From contig JANQMD010000008.1 of the NCBI GenBank assembly GCA_028280265.1, positions 1-51,387 on the forward strand: a DNA stretch of 51,387 nt, given 5' to 3'. The DNA comes from Flavobacteriaceae bacterium. GTDB lineage: Bacteria; Bacteroidota; Bacteroidia; Flavobacteriales; Flavobacteriaceae. This document shows, piece after piece, positions 24,425 through 35,200 of the stretch. The translations under genes and the position numbers were made by a program. The notes beneath the pieces were generated by a model, which was not told where the DNA came from, did not search any database, and was given only the letters and a program-made list of their open reading frames with translations. Every line of letters starts with the position of its first letter. Positions within the stretch are counted from its first letter, which is position 1.

Positions 24425-26350
24425 TTATTGTTTTGTGGTAAGTAATAAACTTCCCTTTTCTGTTAATTTGATCTCCTGATCCCATTCCATGGAATCTCCA
24501 GTAATGATATTTTGGAGTTTCTTCCCATCTAATCCAATTTCTTTAAATCTACTTAGTAATAATTGAACAGGTTGTTCATTTTTATTGATGATATGGACTA
24601 CAGTTTCATCATTGTGAATTCTAAAGAGCACATACACTCCATCTTTGGGTGCAAAATGCACCGTTTTTCCTTCATGAATGGCCTTGCTATTTTTACGGTA
24701 TTGCAATACTTTCGTCAAGAATGTTTGCATGTCTTTTTGCCTCTCGTCCATCCCTTCTCCAGTGAATGCATTTTTAGAATCTCCATCCCAGCCACCAGGA
24801 AAATCTGTTCGGATGAGTCCATGATCCCCCGGCTTGTCAAAATCATCCATTAAAATTTCTGTTCCGTAATAGATTTGAGGAATCCGTGGTAGTGTGAGCA
24901 AGTAACTCAGTGCCATCTTGGTATTGACAACATCTCCTTTGAGCTGCGTAAAAATGCGGCTCATATCATGATTGTCTGGAAAAATCATCACATCCTTTGG
25001 AGAAGGATAATGAAAATCATTGGCCAAGCCCTCGTAGATTTTCACCAAGCCTTTGTCCCAAGATTCCTTTTCGTTCAATGCCTCAACAATGTTCCTTTGC
25101 ATGGCAAAATCCATGGTAGACTTTAAGTTGGATTGATATCCATCTTTGTTCTTAGCTCCTTCTTGCCAGTAGCCAATCAGCAAAGGATTGTAACTCCACT
25201 CTTCGCCTACGATTGAAAAATTGGGATATTCTTTCATAATGGCTCCTGCCCATTCACTCATAAATTCTTTATCTGGATACGGATAGGTATCTTGGCGGAT
25301 TCCTCCTAGTCCCAAGGTTTCTATCCACCAAATGCTGTTTTGAATGATGTACTTGGCCATGAAAGGATTCCTTTGATTCAAATCGGGCATGGCAGCCACG
25401 AACCAGCCATCAGTATTCCATTTCTTGTCTATCTTGGAAGCATAGATATCTTGGTTAGAAGTTCTACGATGATTGGAAGTGTGCACAGTTTTCCAGTTCC
25501 AATTGTCTCTATTTTTCTCAAAATATTCTTGATCATTTAACCAATCATCAAAGGGTAAATCTTCCATCCACCAATGGTACAAACCGCAGTGGTTGGCTAC
25601 TTGATCCATGATGAGTTTCATTTCTTTTTCACGCATCCTATCTGCCAATTTCTTGTAATCTACAACCGATCCAAATCGCGGATCTACCTGATAATAATCG
25701 GTCATTGCATAACCGTGATACGATCCCTGTTTCATGTCATTGGTCAACAAAGGAGAAGACCAAATGGCGGTGAATCCCATCTCGTTGATGTAGTCCAAGT
25801 GATTGATGATCCCCTGAATATCGCCACCATGTCTTTTGTAATCATGATTTCGATTCAGTTCGGTTTCATTCATTCCTACTACAACGTCGTTGTCTGGATT
25901 GCCATTCGCAAATCGGTCTGGTGTGATTAGGTAAATGGCATCAGTGCTATCAAAACCTTGTATTTGGTTTGAAGCAAATGCTTTTGATTTTAACTCATAG
26001 GTATGCTTTCGCTCTCGTCCGTTGGTATCTGTAAAAACAAGATCAAACTTACCGGGTTTTGTTTGAGCAGCTATTTCTAAATCAAGGAATAGATAGTTGG
26101 GGCTTTTTGCTTTGTGTGCCTTTTTAATGGACACTCCCGCATAATTCAAAGAAACTTTTGTGCTTCCTATCATAGAATCTTTTACCAGCAATTGTAGTGA
26201 AGAATCTTTAAATCCAACCCACCAATTTGGAGGCTCAACATGTTCCAAGCTAGCATTGGATATTGGTACATCACTCTCTGTTTTTTTTACTTCTACAACA
26301 CATGCGGATAAAAGGAGAGAAACGATAAATATCCAAACTATTTTTTTCAT
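24425..26350 (-). CDS. GH13 neopullulanase/cyclomaltodextrinase-like lipoprotein (SusA-type)
   Basis: This 641-aa lipoprotein has lipobox LLSAC (Cys17). An N-terminal immunoglobulin-like domain (about 35-125, WWVGFKDSSLQLLVKD ... ELKSKAF) is typical of SusA-like neopullulanases. The GH13 barrel has the YLITPDRFANGNPDND calcium segment and the catalytic residues D354 (LGGIRQD), E383 (IVGEEW) and D462 (FPDNHD). A C-terminal beta domain (about 560-641) follows. The post-Cys sequence VVEVKK is not an acidic surface-export signal. It fits a periplasmic enzyme cutting imported maltodextrins to maltose and glucose. It begins 2 bp after the stop of the GH65 gene. Confidence 0.94.
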   Translation of the reverse strand: MKKIVWIFIVSLLLSACVVEVKKTESDVPISNASLEHVEPPNWWVGFKDSSLQLLVKDSMIGSTKVSLNYAGVSIKKAHKAKSPNYLFLDLEIAAQTKPGKFDLVFTDTNGRERKHTYELKSKAFASNQIQGFDSTDAIYLITPDRFANGNPDNDVVVGMNETELNRNHDYKRHGGDIQGIINHLDYINEMGFTAIWSSPLLTNDMKQGSYHGYAMTDYYQVDPRFGSVVDYKKLADRMREKEMKLIMDQVANHCGLYHWWMEDLPFDDWLNDQEYFEKNRDNWNWKTVHTSNHRRTSNQDIYASKIDKKWNTDGWFVAAMPDLNQRNPFMAKYIIQNSIWWIETLGLGGIRQDTYPYPDKEFMSEWAGAIMKEYPNFSIVGEEWSYNPLLIGYWQEGAKNKDGYQSNLKSTMDFAMQRNIVEALNEKESWDKGLVKIYEGLANDFHYPSPKDVMIFPDNHDMSRIFTQLKGDVVNTKMALSYLLTLPRIPQIYYGTEILMDDFDKPGDHGLIRTDFPGGWDGDSKNAFTGEGMDERQKDMQTFLTKVLQYRKNSKAIHEGKTVHFAPKDGVYVLFRIHNDETVVHIINKNEQPVQLLLSRFKEIGLDGKKLQNIITGDSMEWDQEIKLTEKGSLLLTTKQ

Positions 26351-26352
26351 TT

Positions 26353-28659
26353 TTAAACTGTTATTAAGCTATTCGGAGCAATTGATTTTTTGCTACCGTT
26401 CACTATGATTTGTAATCCTTGATCACCTTGGAGTTCAAATTTTGTATCGTCTTGACAAACTGACACTTTTAGTATTTGCCCTCTAAAGTTCACATTAAAA
26501 GAATAGGCTTCCCATTGCTCTGGAATTTGTGGTGTAAAATGGAGTGTGTCATTTTTCACACGCAATCCTCCAAACCCTTCCACAATACTCATCCAAGTTC
26601 CAGCCATGGAAGTGATGTGCAAACCTTCTTCTACTTCTTTGTTGTAGTCATCTAAATCGAGTCTAGAGGTTCTTAAGTAGAACTCATAAGCCTGATCCAT
26701 TCGCTTCAGCTTCGCTGCCAATACACTGTGAACACATGGAGAGAGAGAACTTTCATGTACAGTAAAAGGTTCATAAAAATCGAAGTGTTTCTCCAATTCT
26801 TCTTGTGTAAAGTGATCCTCAAAGAAATAAAAACCTTGCAAGGTATCTGCCTGTTTTATGTATGGTGATCGTAGTATACGGTCCCAGCTCCATTTTTGGT
26901 TGATCGGTCTTTGAAAGGTATCCAATTCAGAAACAGTAATCAATTCTTTGTCTAAGAAGCCATCTTGCTGTAAAAACACCTGATGCTCCTCTGAATAAGG
27001 AAAATAGAGTGCATCGGCTACTTTTTTCCAGTCACTCATTTCTTCTTGTGAAATTTTTGTCCTTGCTTCTATTTGATTGTATTTCTCTGGTTGTTCAGAA
27101 GCAATTTCCTCAACACATTCTATTGCGTAATTGATGCACCATTGTGCAGCATAATTTGTATACCAATTGTTATTTACATTGTTTTCATATTCATTGGGTC
27201 CAGTAACGCCTAAGATGACATATTGATTCTTGGCTTTTGAAAACGTAGCTCTTTGTTTCCAGAAACGCGCCACACCAATCAATACCTCTAAACCTTTTTC
27301 AGCGATATAGCTTTGATCTCCCGTGTACCTTACATAATTGAAAATAGCAAAAGAGATTGCTGCATTTCTGTGAATCTCTTCAAAGGTAATTTCCCACTCA
27401 TTATGACATTCCTCTCCATTCATTGTTACCATAGGGAAAAGAGCTGCTCCGCTGTTGAATCCTAGTCGTTCTGCGTTTTCAATTGCTTTGTCCAAGTGAT
27501 TGAAACGGTATTCGAGAAGGTTTCTGGCAACAGTAGCATCTTTGGTGGTCATGTAAAAAGGAATGCAATAGGCCTCTGTGTCCCAATACGTGCTTCCGCC
27601 ATATTTTTCACCTGTAAAACCTTTGGGACCTATGTTTAATTTCGCATCGGTTCCTAAATAGGTCTGATTCAGCTGAAAAATATTGAAACGAATTCCTTGC
27701 TGTGCTTTTACATCACCTACAATGGCAATGTCTGCCATTTCCCAGATTTTATTCCAAGATTGCTTCTGGAGTTCTAGCAAGTCATGGAACCCAAAGTTAA
27801 TGGCCTTGTCCAACACACTTCCTGCAGCTTTTACCAAATCCGAAGACTTGTGATTTCTATCTGCCGTATACCCTCCATATTTTTGAATGCTTAGTGTTTC
27901 ATTCTTCTGAATGGCTTTGCTGTATCGAAATCCAATTTTTAAATCAGATTGTTCTAAAGTGGGAGTGATTTTTATTTTTTGACCGTTCTGAAAAAGTAGT
28001 GATTCCATAAAGACACAGGTGTGAAAATGGGTCTTCATGGTATGTGCTTCGATAAAAGCTCTTTCATTTTCAGAGGAAATGTTTGTGACTTTCCAGAACT
28101 GGTCATCCCAATTGGAATCTTCATTGGTGATCCCAGCGTCTAAATAGGGAATGTAATGAATTGTAGCATCCGAGTTTAGCAATGTTATTTGATAATCAAC
28201 GACTCCTAATTCATCTAAATCTAGGCTCAAAAAGCGTTTCGACTCCAATCGTACTTCAATACCATTCTCTAGCGTTGCTTCGCAAGTTCTGGCCAACCAG
28301 CCTTCTTTCATGTTTAGCTCACGGCGGAAGTTTTTTACTTCTGTACAATTCGCTAGATCGAACCTTTCGTCATTGATTTCTACATGAATTCCTATCCAAT
28401 TAGGAGCATTTAAGACTTTTGCGAAATACTCTGGATAGCCATTTTTCCACCAACCCACACGAGTTTTGTCTGGGTAATACACTCCAGCAATATAACTTCC
28501 TTGAAAGGTAGCTCCTGAATAATCCTCTTCAAAATTAGCACGCTGCCCCATGGCACCGTTCCCTATACTAAAAAGGCTTTCAGATGATTTTATACGGTCT
28601 CGATTAAATCCTTCTTCAATGATACTCCATTCATTAGGTATGATATAATCTTGATTCAT
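26353..28659 (-). CDS. GH65 family phosphorylase, probably maltose phosphorylase
   Basis: This 768-aa cytoplasmic GH65 protein has no signal peptide. It has the N-terminal beta-sandwich (about 10-270), the (alpha/alpha)6 barrel and a small C-terminal domain. The general acid is E490 in TGPNEYENNVNNNWYTN, equivalent to Glu487 of Lactobacillus maltose phosphorylase. The KYGGSTYWDTEAYC block (352-365) and GEECHNEWEITFEEIHRNAA (416-433) are also conserved. The family phosphorolyses maltose, trehalose or kojibiose to beta-glucose 1-phosphate plus glucose. The setting in an alpha-glucan locus with beta-phosphoglucomutase points to maltose. Specificity is inferred from context only. Confidence 0.93.
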   Translation of the reverse strand: MNQDYIIPNEWSIIEEGFNRDRIKSSESLFSIGNGAMGQRANFEEDYSGATFQGSYIAGVYYPDKTRVGWWKNGYPEYFAKVLNAPNWIGIHVEINDERFDLANCTEVKNFRRELNMKEGWLARTCEATLENGIEVRLESKRFLSLDLDELGVVDYQITLLNSDATIHYIPYLDAGITNEDSNWDDQFWKVTNISSENERAFIEAHTMKTHFHTCVFMESLLFQNGQKIKITPTLEQSDLKIGFRYSKAIQKNETLSIQKYGGYTADRNHKSSDLVKAAGSVLDKAINFGFHDLLELQKQSWNKIWEMADIAIVGDVKAQQGIRFNIFQLNQTYLGTDAKLNIGPKGFTGEKYGGSTYWDTEAYCIPFYMTTKDATVARNLLEYRFNHLDKAIENAERLGFNSGAALFPMVTMNGEECHNEWEITFEEIHRNAAISFAIFNYVRYTGDQSYIAEKGLEVLIGVARFWKQRATFSKAKNQYVILGVTGPNEYENNVNNNWYTNYAAQWCINYAIECVEEIASEQPEKYNQIEARTKISQEEMSDWKKVADALYFPYSEEHQVFLQQDGFLDKELITVSELDTFQRPINQKWSWDRILRSPYIKQADTLQGFYFFEDHFTQEELEKHFDFYEPFTVHESSLSPCVHSVLAAKLKRMDQAYEFYLRTSRLDLDDYNKEVEEGLHITSMAGTWMSIVEGFGGLRVKNDTLHFTPQIPEQWEAYSFNVNFRGQILKVSVCQDDTKFELQGDQGLQIIVNGSKKSIAPNSLITV

Positions 28660-28710
28660 TTTATGTATGTTCTATGTTACTTAGGAGAGAAAAATATGAT
28701 CTTTCCTATA

Positions 28711-29367
28711 TTAATTTTCTATAATCTGTTCTATGAACTCTGTTGTGATGTCCTCAAAACTTTTAAAAACAAAATCAGCCTCAAACAAAACTTCTTTGTC
28801 TCCAATTCCAATAGCCATCATTGCAGCTTTTTTTGCTGCCTGAATCCCAGCTACTGAATCTTCAAAGACGACACATCTTTCTGGGGGAATCTCAATGGCT
28901 TTCGCTGCATTGAGAAAAACCTCTGGATCGGGTTTTGCTTTCACAACATCGTTTCCATCTACGATAGCATTGAAATACTGAATAAGATTCACTTTTTGCA
29001 AAATGACTCTTGCATTCTTACTGGCAGAACCCAATGCTACAGGTTGTTTCTTTTCTTTTAGATAGTTTATTTTTTGGGGGACATCTGGCAAAATCTCATT
29101 TTCATCCATTTGTGAAATATGATGTAGATAATCATTATTCTTTTTTGCCATGAGTTTCATAAACTCGTCTTGGGTAAGTTCTTTATTCCCCCAAGACAAT
29201 ATTTTTTCTAATGATTTTACTCTACTCACACCTTTTAACTCTTCGTTTTGTGTTTCAGTAAAATCGATTCCTATATCATTTGCCAGCTTTTTCCAGGCTA
29301 AAAAATGATATTTAGCAGTGTCTACGATGACACCATCCAAATCAAATATGAATCCTTTTTTATTCAT
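28711..29367 (-). CDS. pgmB: Beta-phosphoglucomutase
   Basis: This 218-aa HAD-superfamily enzyme interconverts beta-glucose 1-phosphate and glucose 6-phosphate. The phosphorylated nucleophile D9 and acid/base D11 lie in FDLDGVIVDT. The cap domain is at about 15-90, the GSASKNA motif at about 113-119, and the metal-binding EDSVAGIQAAKKAGM-like motif (EDSVAGIQAAKKAAM) near 170. Its product is the direct next step after the adjacent GH65 phosphorylase. Its start overlaps the end of the MFS gene by 8 bp and its stop lies 51 bp before the GH65 start, so the three form one transcription unit. Confidence 0.95.
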   Translation of the reverse strand: MNKKGFIFDLDGVIVDTAKYHFLAWKKLANDIGIDFTETQNEELKGVSRVKSLEKILSWGNKELTQDEFMKLMAKKNNDYLHHISQMDENEILPDVPQKINYLKEKKQPVALGSASKNARVILQKVNLIQYFNAIVDGNDVVKAKPDPEVFLNAAKAIEIPPERCVVFEDSVAGIQAAKKAAMMAIGIGDKEVLFEADFVFKSFEDITTEFIEQIIEN

Positions 29368-30889
29368 TAATTTCTACTTTCGCATCATCACTTACTCTCA
29401 GTGTGAGAATTCCTGAAAGAATCATAGATATTCCTCCTACAACCAGTGCGTAAATGGGTTCACTATCAAAGAATGTTGTTAACATGAATCCTAAAATGGA
29501 TGCAGCAACTATTTGTGGTATAACGATAAAGAAGTTAAAAACTCCCATATAATACCCCATTTTGTTTGCAGGCAATGAACCTGTTAACATTGCATATGGT
29601 ATCGACAAAATACTTGCCCATGCAATACCCACACCAATCATAGAGACCAATAAGTAATCGGGATCAGAAATTAGGTAATACGAGATGAGCCCTATTCCTC
29701 CTAAAGTCAGGCATACTAGATGTGCTACTTTTCTACTTGTTTTTCTAGCTAAAATTGGAATTAAAAAGGCAACCAAAGCTGCAACTAGAAATTTAACTCC
29801 AAACAAGACTCCTACCCAATTGGCACCTTCATTATACAATTCTGACGTTGTATCTGAGGTTCCATAGATATGACTTGTCACACCAGATGTTGCATAAATC
29901 CACATAGAAAACATGGCAAACCACGAGAAAAATTGCACATACGCTAATTGCTTCATTGTCTTAGGCATGCGAAGTAAGTCTGTCATAATATTTACAAACC
30001 CATTGTCTGCATTTGATTTTCTCATTTGAGCTGCCAAAGTGAATAATAGTCCAACTAAAGCAATTCCTACTGACAATATGAAAAGGTCCTTTTTTAAGTC
30101 AAAGTAGACAATCAGCATGGTAGTTACCAAACCAATAATGAGCATTAAAAAGCCAACACTGGTTTGTTTTTTAATTGTAACTTCTTCCTGAGATTCAGTT
30201 CCGTGACCAGCTTCTTCTGACTTTTCAAAAGCTTCAAATTCTTCTGGTGGATATTCTTTGGATCTTAATACTGTCCACAGTACAGCTATAAAGAATAATG
30301 CTGCTCCTATGTAAAAACTATATCTTACCGTTTCAGGAATCACACCTTCAGGTGCTGTGTTTGAAAGTCCAAAAAGATCGTTAATTCCAAACCAGTTTTT
30401 GTCAAAAGCAAATGGTAGAAGTGATCCAACACCTCCACCTATACCAATGAAAAAGCTTTGCATTGCAAAACCAGTAGTCCTCTGTTCCCCGGGTAGATTA
30501 TCTCCTACAAAAGCACGAAATGGTTCCATAGAGACATTGATTGAAGCATCCATGATCCATAAGGTTCCAATGGCCATCCAGAGTACTGGTGAGTTAGGCA
30601 TCAGGCATAATGCAATGGAAGCTAAAATAGCTCCAATCAAAAAATAAGGTCGCCTTCTACCCAACTTTGGGTGCCAAGTACGATCACTAAAATATCCAAT
30701 TACTGGCTGAATGATCAATCCTGTAACAGGTGCAGCTAACCAATAGACAGCTAGTTCATCGACATCAGCTCCTAATGTTTGAAAAATCCTTGAAGTATTT
30801 GCATTTTGAAGAGCAAAACCGAACTGTATTCCTAGAAAACCAAAACTCATGTTCCAGATTTCCCAGAAACTTAATTTACGCTTTTTCAT
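29360..30889 (-). CDS. MFS sugar symporter (GPH/SUC-like, maltose-type)
   Basis: This 509-aa inner-membrane transporter has about 12 helices. The loop 2-3 motif GYFSDRTWHPKLGRRRPY (65-82) is characteristic of the sucrose/maltose symporter branch (SLC45/SUC and GPH-like) of the major facilitator superfamily. A charged cytoplasmic loop (about 215-240, Glu-rich) lies between the two six-helix halves. As first gene of the minus-strand operon, followed by maltose phosphorylase and beta-PGM, it probably carries maltose or short maltodextrins from periplasm to cytoplasm with a cation. An inverted repeat GATAAG-N8-CTTATC lies 26 bp upstream of the ATG. Confidence 0.92.
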   Translation of the reverse strand: MKKRKLSFWEIWNMSFGFLGIQFGFALQNANTSRIFQTLGADVDELAVYWLAAPVTGLIIQPVIGYFSDRTWHPKLGRRRPYFLIGAILASIALCLMPNSPVLWMAIGTLWIMDASINVSMEPFRAFVGDNLPGEQRTTGFAMQSFFIGIGGGVGSLLPFAFDKNWFGINDLFGLSNTAPEGVIPETVRYSFYIGAALFFIAVLWTVLRSKEYPPEEFEAFEKSEEAGHGTESQEEVTIKKQTSVGFLMLIIGLVTTMLIVYFDLKKDLFILSVGIALVGLLFTLAAQMRKSNADNGFVNIMTDLLRMPKTMKQLAYVQFFSWFAMFSMWIYATSGVTSHIYGTSDTTSELYNEGANWVGVLFGVKFLVAALVAFLIPILARKTSRKVAHLVCLTLGGIGLISYYLISDPDYLLVSMIGVGIAWASILSIPYAMLTGSLPANKMGYYMGVFNFFIVIPQIVAASILGFMLTTFFDSEPIYALVVGGISMILSGILTLRVSDDAKVEINE

Positions 30890-30914
30890 TATCGTAATGA
30901 TTAATTAATACTAC

Positions 30915-30934
30915 GATAAGCGCTACGACTTATC
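30915..30934. promoter_or_regulatory. Candidate operator upstream of the MFS-pgmB-GH65 operon
   Basis: The sequence is GATAAG, an 8-bp spacer, then CTTATC, a perfect 6-bp inverted repeat. Its right half extended (GACTTATC) recurs as its complement GATAAGTC at 30963-30970, and GATAAGTT occurs in the lacI-susC spacer near 32091. A binding protein is not known. It is unlike the CGAAAACGTTTTCG palindrome in front of susC. Confidence 0.35.
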
Positions 30935-31026
30935 TTAACTTTGAGTGGAATGTTAAATTATTGATAAGTCTTTTCTTCGGGGTAAAGTTATTAATTTTTC
31001 TGAAAAAACAAGAAAAAATTTAATTT

Positions 31027-32046
31027 TTACAAATTCTTACTTGATTCTCTTACTTTAATATTACTAGAAATTACCTTGGTTTTAGGAGGTATTACGTCAT
31101 CCTTATTTTCTATTCTGGCGATAAGCATTTCTGCTGCTTGTTTTCCCATAGTATAGCCATATTGAACCACTGTGGTAATCGATGGGGACGAATATTCAGA
31201 GATCAATCCGTCTGTAAAACCAATCACTGAAATATCCTCTGGAATTCTCATCCCTTTCTCTTTAGCGATGCGAATTGCAATGGCAGCATAAATTTCATTC
31301 ACCGCAAAAACAGCATCTATATTTTGTTCAAATAACTTCTCTATTTGTGATTGAATGTCTTTACTTTCATCCACACCTACCATCAATCGCGGATCTATTC
31401 CTTTTCCAACCTCCATCAATGCCTTTTTATATCCTTGACTTCTGTGCAAACCTACCGTTATGTGCTCTGGTGTGGTAGCAATTGCTATTCGTTCACAACC
31501 AGTTTCTAACAAATACTTTGTGGCTTTATAACCAGCACCAACATCATCTACAATTACTTTATCACATTCAATAGAATTGTGCGTTCTATCAAATAACACC
31601 AAAGGAATTTCATTGTGAATGAGTCTATTAAAATGATGAAACTTATTATTTTCCAGCGTTTCTTTAGCCAAAGAGACCAATAATCCATCGACACTCCCAT
31701 TGGTTAGTACATCTATAGTTTCTGCTTCTTTTGCTTCGTTATTATTTGAAAAACAGACCATGATGTTATAACCTCTCTCTGTTGCTTCGTGTTCGATCCC
31801 TTTAATAACTGTAGAGAAAAAATGATGCACAATTTGTGGTAAAATGATCCCTATTACTTTAGTCTGTTGATTCCTTAATTGAAGTGCTAAATTGTTAGGT
31901 CTGTAGTTGTAATAATCTGCATACGCTTTGATTCGATCTTTGGTTTCCTGACTTATTTCATGACTGTCTCTAAGTGCCTTTGAAACCGTAGATACAGATA
32001 CCCCTAATTCCTTCGCGATTATCTTTATGGTAATTTTTGTCTTCAT
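31027..32046 (-). CDS. LacI-family transcriptional regulator
   Basis: This 339-aa regulator has an N-terminal helix-turn-helix and hinge at about 5-60 (IKIIAKELGVSVSTVSKALRD ... YRPNNLALQLRN). A periplasmic-binding-protein-like sugar-sensing domain occupies about 62-335, with segments VIGIILPQIVHHFF, DGLLVSLAKET and ISVIGFTDG. In flavobacterial alpha-glucan loci a LacI-family member, probably sensing maltose or maltodextrins, replaces the SusR regulator of Bacteroides. It lies between the two arms of the locus, divergent from susC and upstream of the MFS operon on the same strand, well placed to control both. Its promoter is visible at 32109-32076. Confidence 0.94.
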   Translation of the reverse strand: MKTKITIKIIAKELGVSVSTVSKALRDSHEISQETKDRIKAYADYYNYRPNNLALQLRNQQTKVIGIILPQIVHHFFSTVIKGIEHEATERGYNIMVCFSNNNEAKEAETIDVLTNGSVDGLLVSLAKETLENNKFHHFNRLIHNEIPLVLFDRTHNSIECDKVIVDDVGAGYKATKYLLETGCERIAIATTPEHITVGLHRSQGYKKALMEVGKGIDPRLMVGVDESKDIQSQIEKLFEQNIDAVFAVNEIYAAIAIRIAKEKGMRIPEDISVIGFTDGLISEYSSPSITTVVQYGYTMGKQAAEMLIARIENKDDVIPPKTKVISSNIKVRESSKNL

Positions 32047-32075
32047 ATTTTACAAAGCTGATAATTTTATGAATG

Positions 32076-32109
32076 CAAATTTATTGATGTGATAAGTTAA
32101 AGCCCAAAA
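32076..32109 (-). promoter_or_regulatory. Promoter of the lacI-family gene
   Basis: On the minus strand: TTTTG (32109-32105), 21-bp spacer, then the perfect -7 box TAAATTTG (32083-32076). The predicted start lies about 23 nt before the ATG at 32046. The candidate operator is just upstream of the -33 element. Confidence 0.6.
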
Positions 32110-32119
32110 GTTATCAACA

Positions 32120-32133
32120 CGAAAACGTTTTCG
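32120..32133. promoter_or_regulatory. Candidate LacI-family operator, perfect 14-bp palindrome
   Basis: CGAAAACGTTTTCG is perfectly palindromic with a central CG, the usual architecture of LacI/GalR-family operators. It lies in the 197-bp divergent region, 11 bp upstream of the lacI -33 element and 111 bp before the susC start. Autoregulation and control of susC are the expected roles. Confidence 0.7.
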
Positions 32134-32243
32134 CAGCAATGACGGTACTTGAGCAGCTATTTTTCTTTCTATATTCACCCCGTGGAATGTAAAATTATTG
32201 TTAATCAATCATCTAAATTACAAGTATTATTTAACATAAAATA

Positions 32244-35200
32244 ATGAAGAAAATTCAAATAATTTTATTCGGTATTCTTTTACTCTCAGCCTCTACAATG
32301 TTTGCACAACAAACAATGAGAGGTGTGGTAAAAGAAAAAGCTACAGGTGAAATTTTACCTGGAGTGAATGTAGTAGTCAAAGGGACTACTAGAGGTACTT
32401 CTACCGATTTTGATGGAAAGTTTGAGCTTGCGGATGTAAAAACTGGAGACGTATTGGTATTTACGTCTATTGGTTTTGCAACATTTGAGTTTACAGTAGC
32501 CCAAAACTTTAACATTACTATCGAACTAGACGAGGATACCGAAAAGTTAGAAGAAATTGTGGTTATTGGTTATGGAAGCGTTAGCAAAAAAGATGCAACG
32601 GGATCTGTGACTTCAATTTCTGCAAAAGATTTTAACAAGAGCCCTGTTGTGGGTGCAGAACAGCTTTTACAAGGAAAAGCTGCTGGGGTAAGAATTACCA
32701 CTGCTGGTGGTCAACCAGATGCTGCACCAAACATCAGAATTAGAGGTGGATCTTCTCTATCTGCTAATAACAATCCTTTAATTGTAATCGATGGGGTGCC
32801 TATCGATAATACAAATCCAGCTGGAGTTGGAAACCCTTTCACTTTGGTAAACCCAAATGATATCGAGAGTTTCTCTATCCTTAAAGATGCATCTGCAACC
32901 GCAATTTATGGTTCTAGAGCATCGAACGGGGTAATTATCATTACTACTAAGAAGGGAACTTCTGGAGGTGTTAAGTACAATTTCTCTACGACTACTTCTA
33001 TCGGGAGTGTGTCTGATAAGATTGATTTGATGGATGGGAATCAGTTTGCTAGATTTATTCAGCAATACCACCCTACATTGACAAATCGATTGGGAATTGA
33101 CGACCCAACGACAACGATTACAGATGATCCAAATACATCGATCATTGAAGGGCGAATATTATCGAACACAGATTGGCAAGATCAAATCTTTAGAACGACG
33201 ATTTCGTCGGATAATAATTTTAGTGTAAGAGCAAATTTATTTGAAAAATTGCCAACTCGATTCTCTTTAGGCTATACAAGGAATGAAGGTTTGGTAAGAA
33301 CAAATGATTACGAGCGTTACACACTTTCCTTAAGATTGACACCAAGATTTATTCAAGATCGATTAAAAGTTGATATCAATGCAAAAGGTATTTATGCCAA
33401 TAAGAATGCAGTAGATGAAGGTGGTGCTTTGGGAGGAGCTGTGAATATGGATCCTACAAAGCCTGTTTTTGATACTAACTCTAATAAGTTTGGAGGATAT
33501 TTTCAAACAACAGATCCAAACAATCCACTTCGCTTAGATGGTCAATACAATCCTCTAGCGCTTTTACAACAAAGAACGAGACCTGAAAGTGTTTACAAGT
33601 TCTTAGGAAACGTGGAGCTTGATTATACAACTTCTTTCATACCTGAATTAAGAGCGGTATTGAACTTAGGTTTGGAAACATCTAGAGCAAAAATTAGAGA
33701 AGTTTTCTCTGACAATTCTTTGGCTACATATCGCCTTATCAATAATGATACTGATTTTGTATTTAACCCAGGGGTTAATTACGAGGAGAATCAAACCATT
33801 ACAAACGTAACCATGGATGCGTATGCTGCATATACAAAAACATTTGATGAAGGATTCATTTCCAAAATTGATGCACAAGCAGGATATTCATATCAAAACT
33901 TTAGAAATGACGGGAATAAAGTCATTTATAGATATAACAATACAACTGGAATAAGAGAAGTTGAACCAAATCCTAACAATCCTACTAATAGATATTTCAA
34001 TGAGTTGAACTTACAATCGTTCTTTGGTAGAGCGAACATTAACTTTACAGATAAATATTTATTGACACTATCCTTAAGAGTAGACGGGTCGTCATTATTT
34101 ACAGCAAGAAACAGATGGGGTTACTTCCCTGCTGCGGCATTTGCATGGAAAGTGACTGACGAAGATTTCTTGGAAGATAGCGAAGTAGTAAATGACTTAA
34201 AAATAAGGTTGGGATGGGGAAGAACTGGACAGCAAGATATTACTGGTCTGGTAGGATTCTACCCTTCTACACCATTATTCCAGGCGGGTAGTGCAACTAG
34301 TCAATATTTATCAGGAGTAAACTTATACTCTGCATTGGCTTTCAATGAGAGGTTGACTTGGGAAAAAACAACTACATACAACGTTGGTGTAGACTATGCA
34401 TTTTTTGACAATATGATTTCTGGTACTATCGATGCATACTACAGAGAAACTTCAGACTTATTAGCGAATACTCCTACATTACCAGGACAAGCTTTAGGAA
34501 GTTCGTTTGTACAAAATGTAGGATCAACCACTAGCAAAGGTTTTGAAATTGGATTGAGTCTTAATCCGATTAATACAGAAGATTTCAATTTTGAGATCAA
34601 TTCCAATTTATCGTACACCAGAGCAGAAGTAACAAGTTTAAGAGATGTTACAAGAATTACAGCAAATGAATCTGGTTTGCCAGTAGGTACTGGAGTATTG
34701 TTAGGGTATCATCAAGTTGGTTTACAACCTTATTCAGCTTGGGTTTTTAAGCAATTACACGATGCAAACGGTCAACCTATCTGGGGAGCTTTTGCAGACT
34801 TAAATGGAGATAATGTAATTGACAATAATGATCGGTATTACAAGGCTTTACGACCCAATTGGACCTACGGATTTGGATTCAATTTCACATACAAAAATTG
34901 GGATTTGAGCTCTAGTTTTAGAGGACAAATAGGTGGACATGTATATAATGCAAGAAGATTGACTTCTGGTTGGAGAGATCGTCCCATACCTCAAAATTCA
35001 AATAGTCTAAGCAACGTGTTGGATTTCTTTAATGGTGCTGCAGATGTTAACATTGTAAACACCAATGGAAATGTAACCTTCTCTGATTATTACATAGAAG
35101 ATGCTACTTTCTTAAGATGTGAAAACATTGTACTAGGACACCGTTTTAATGAAGTTATTAAAAATGGTACGCTTAGATTGTTCGGTTCTGTTGCGAATCC

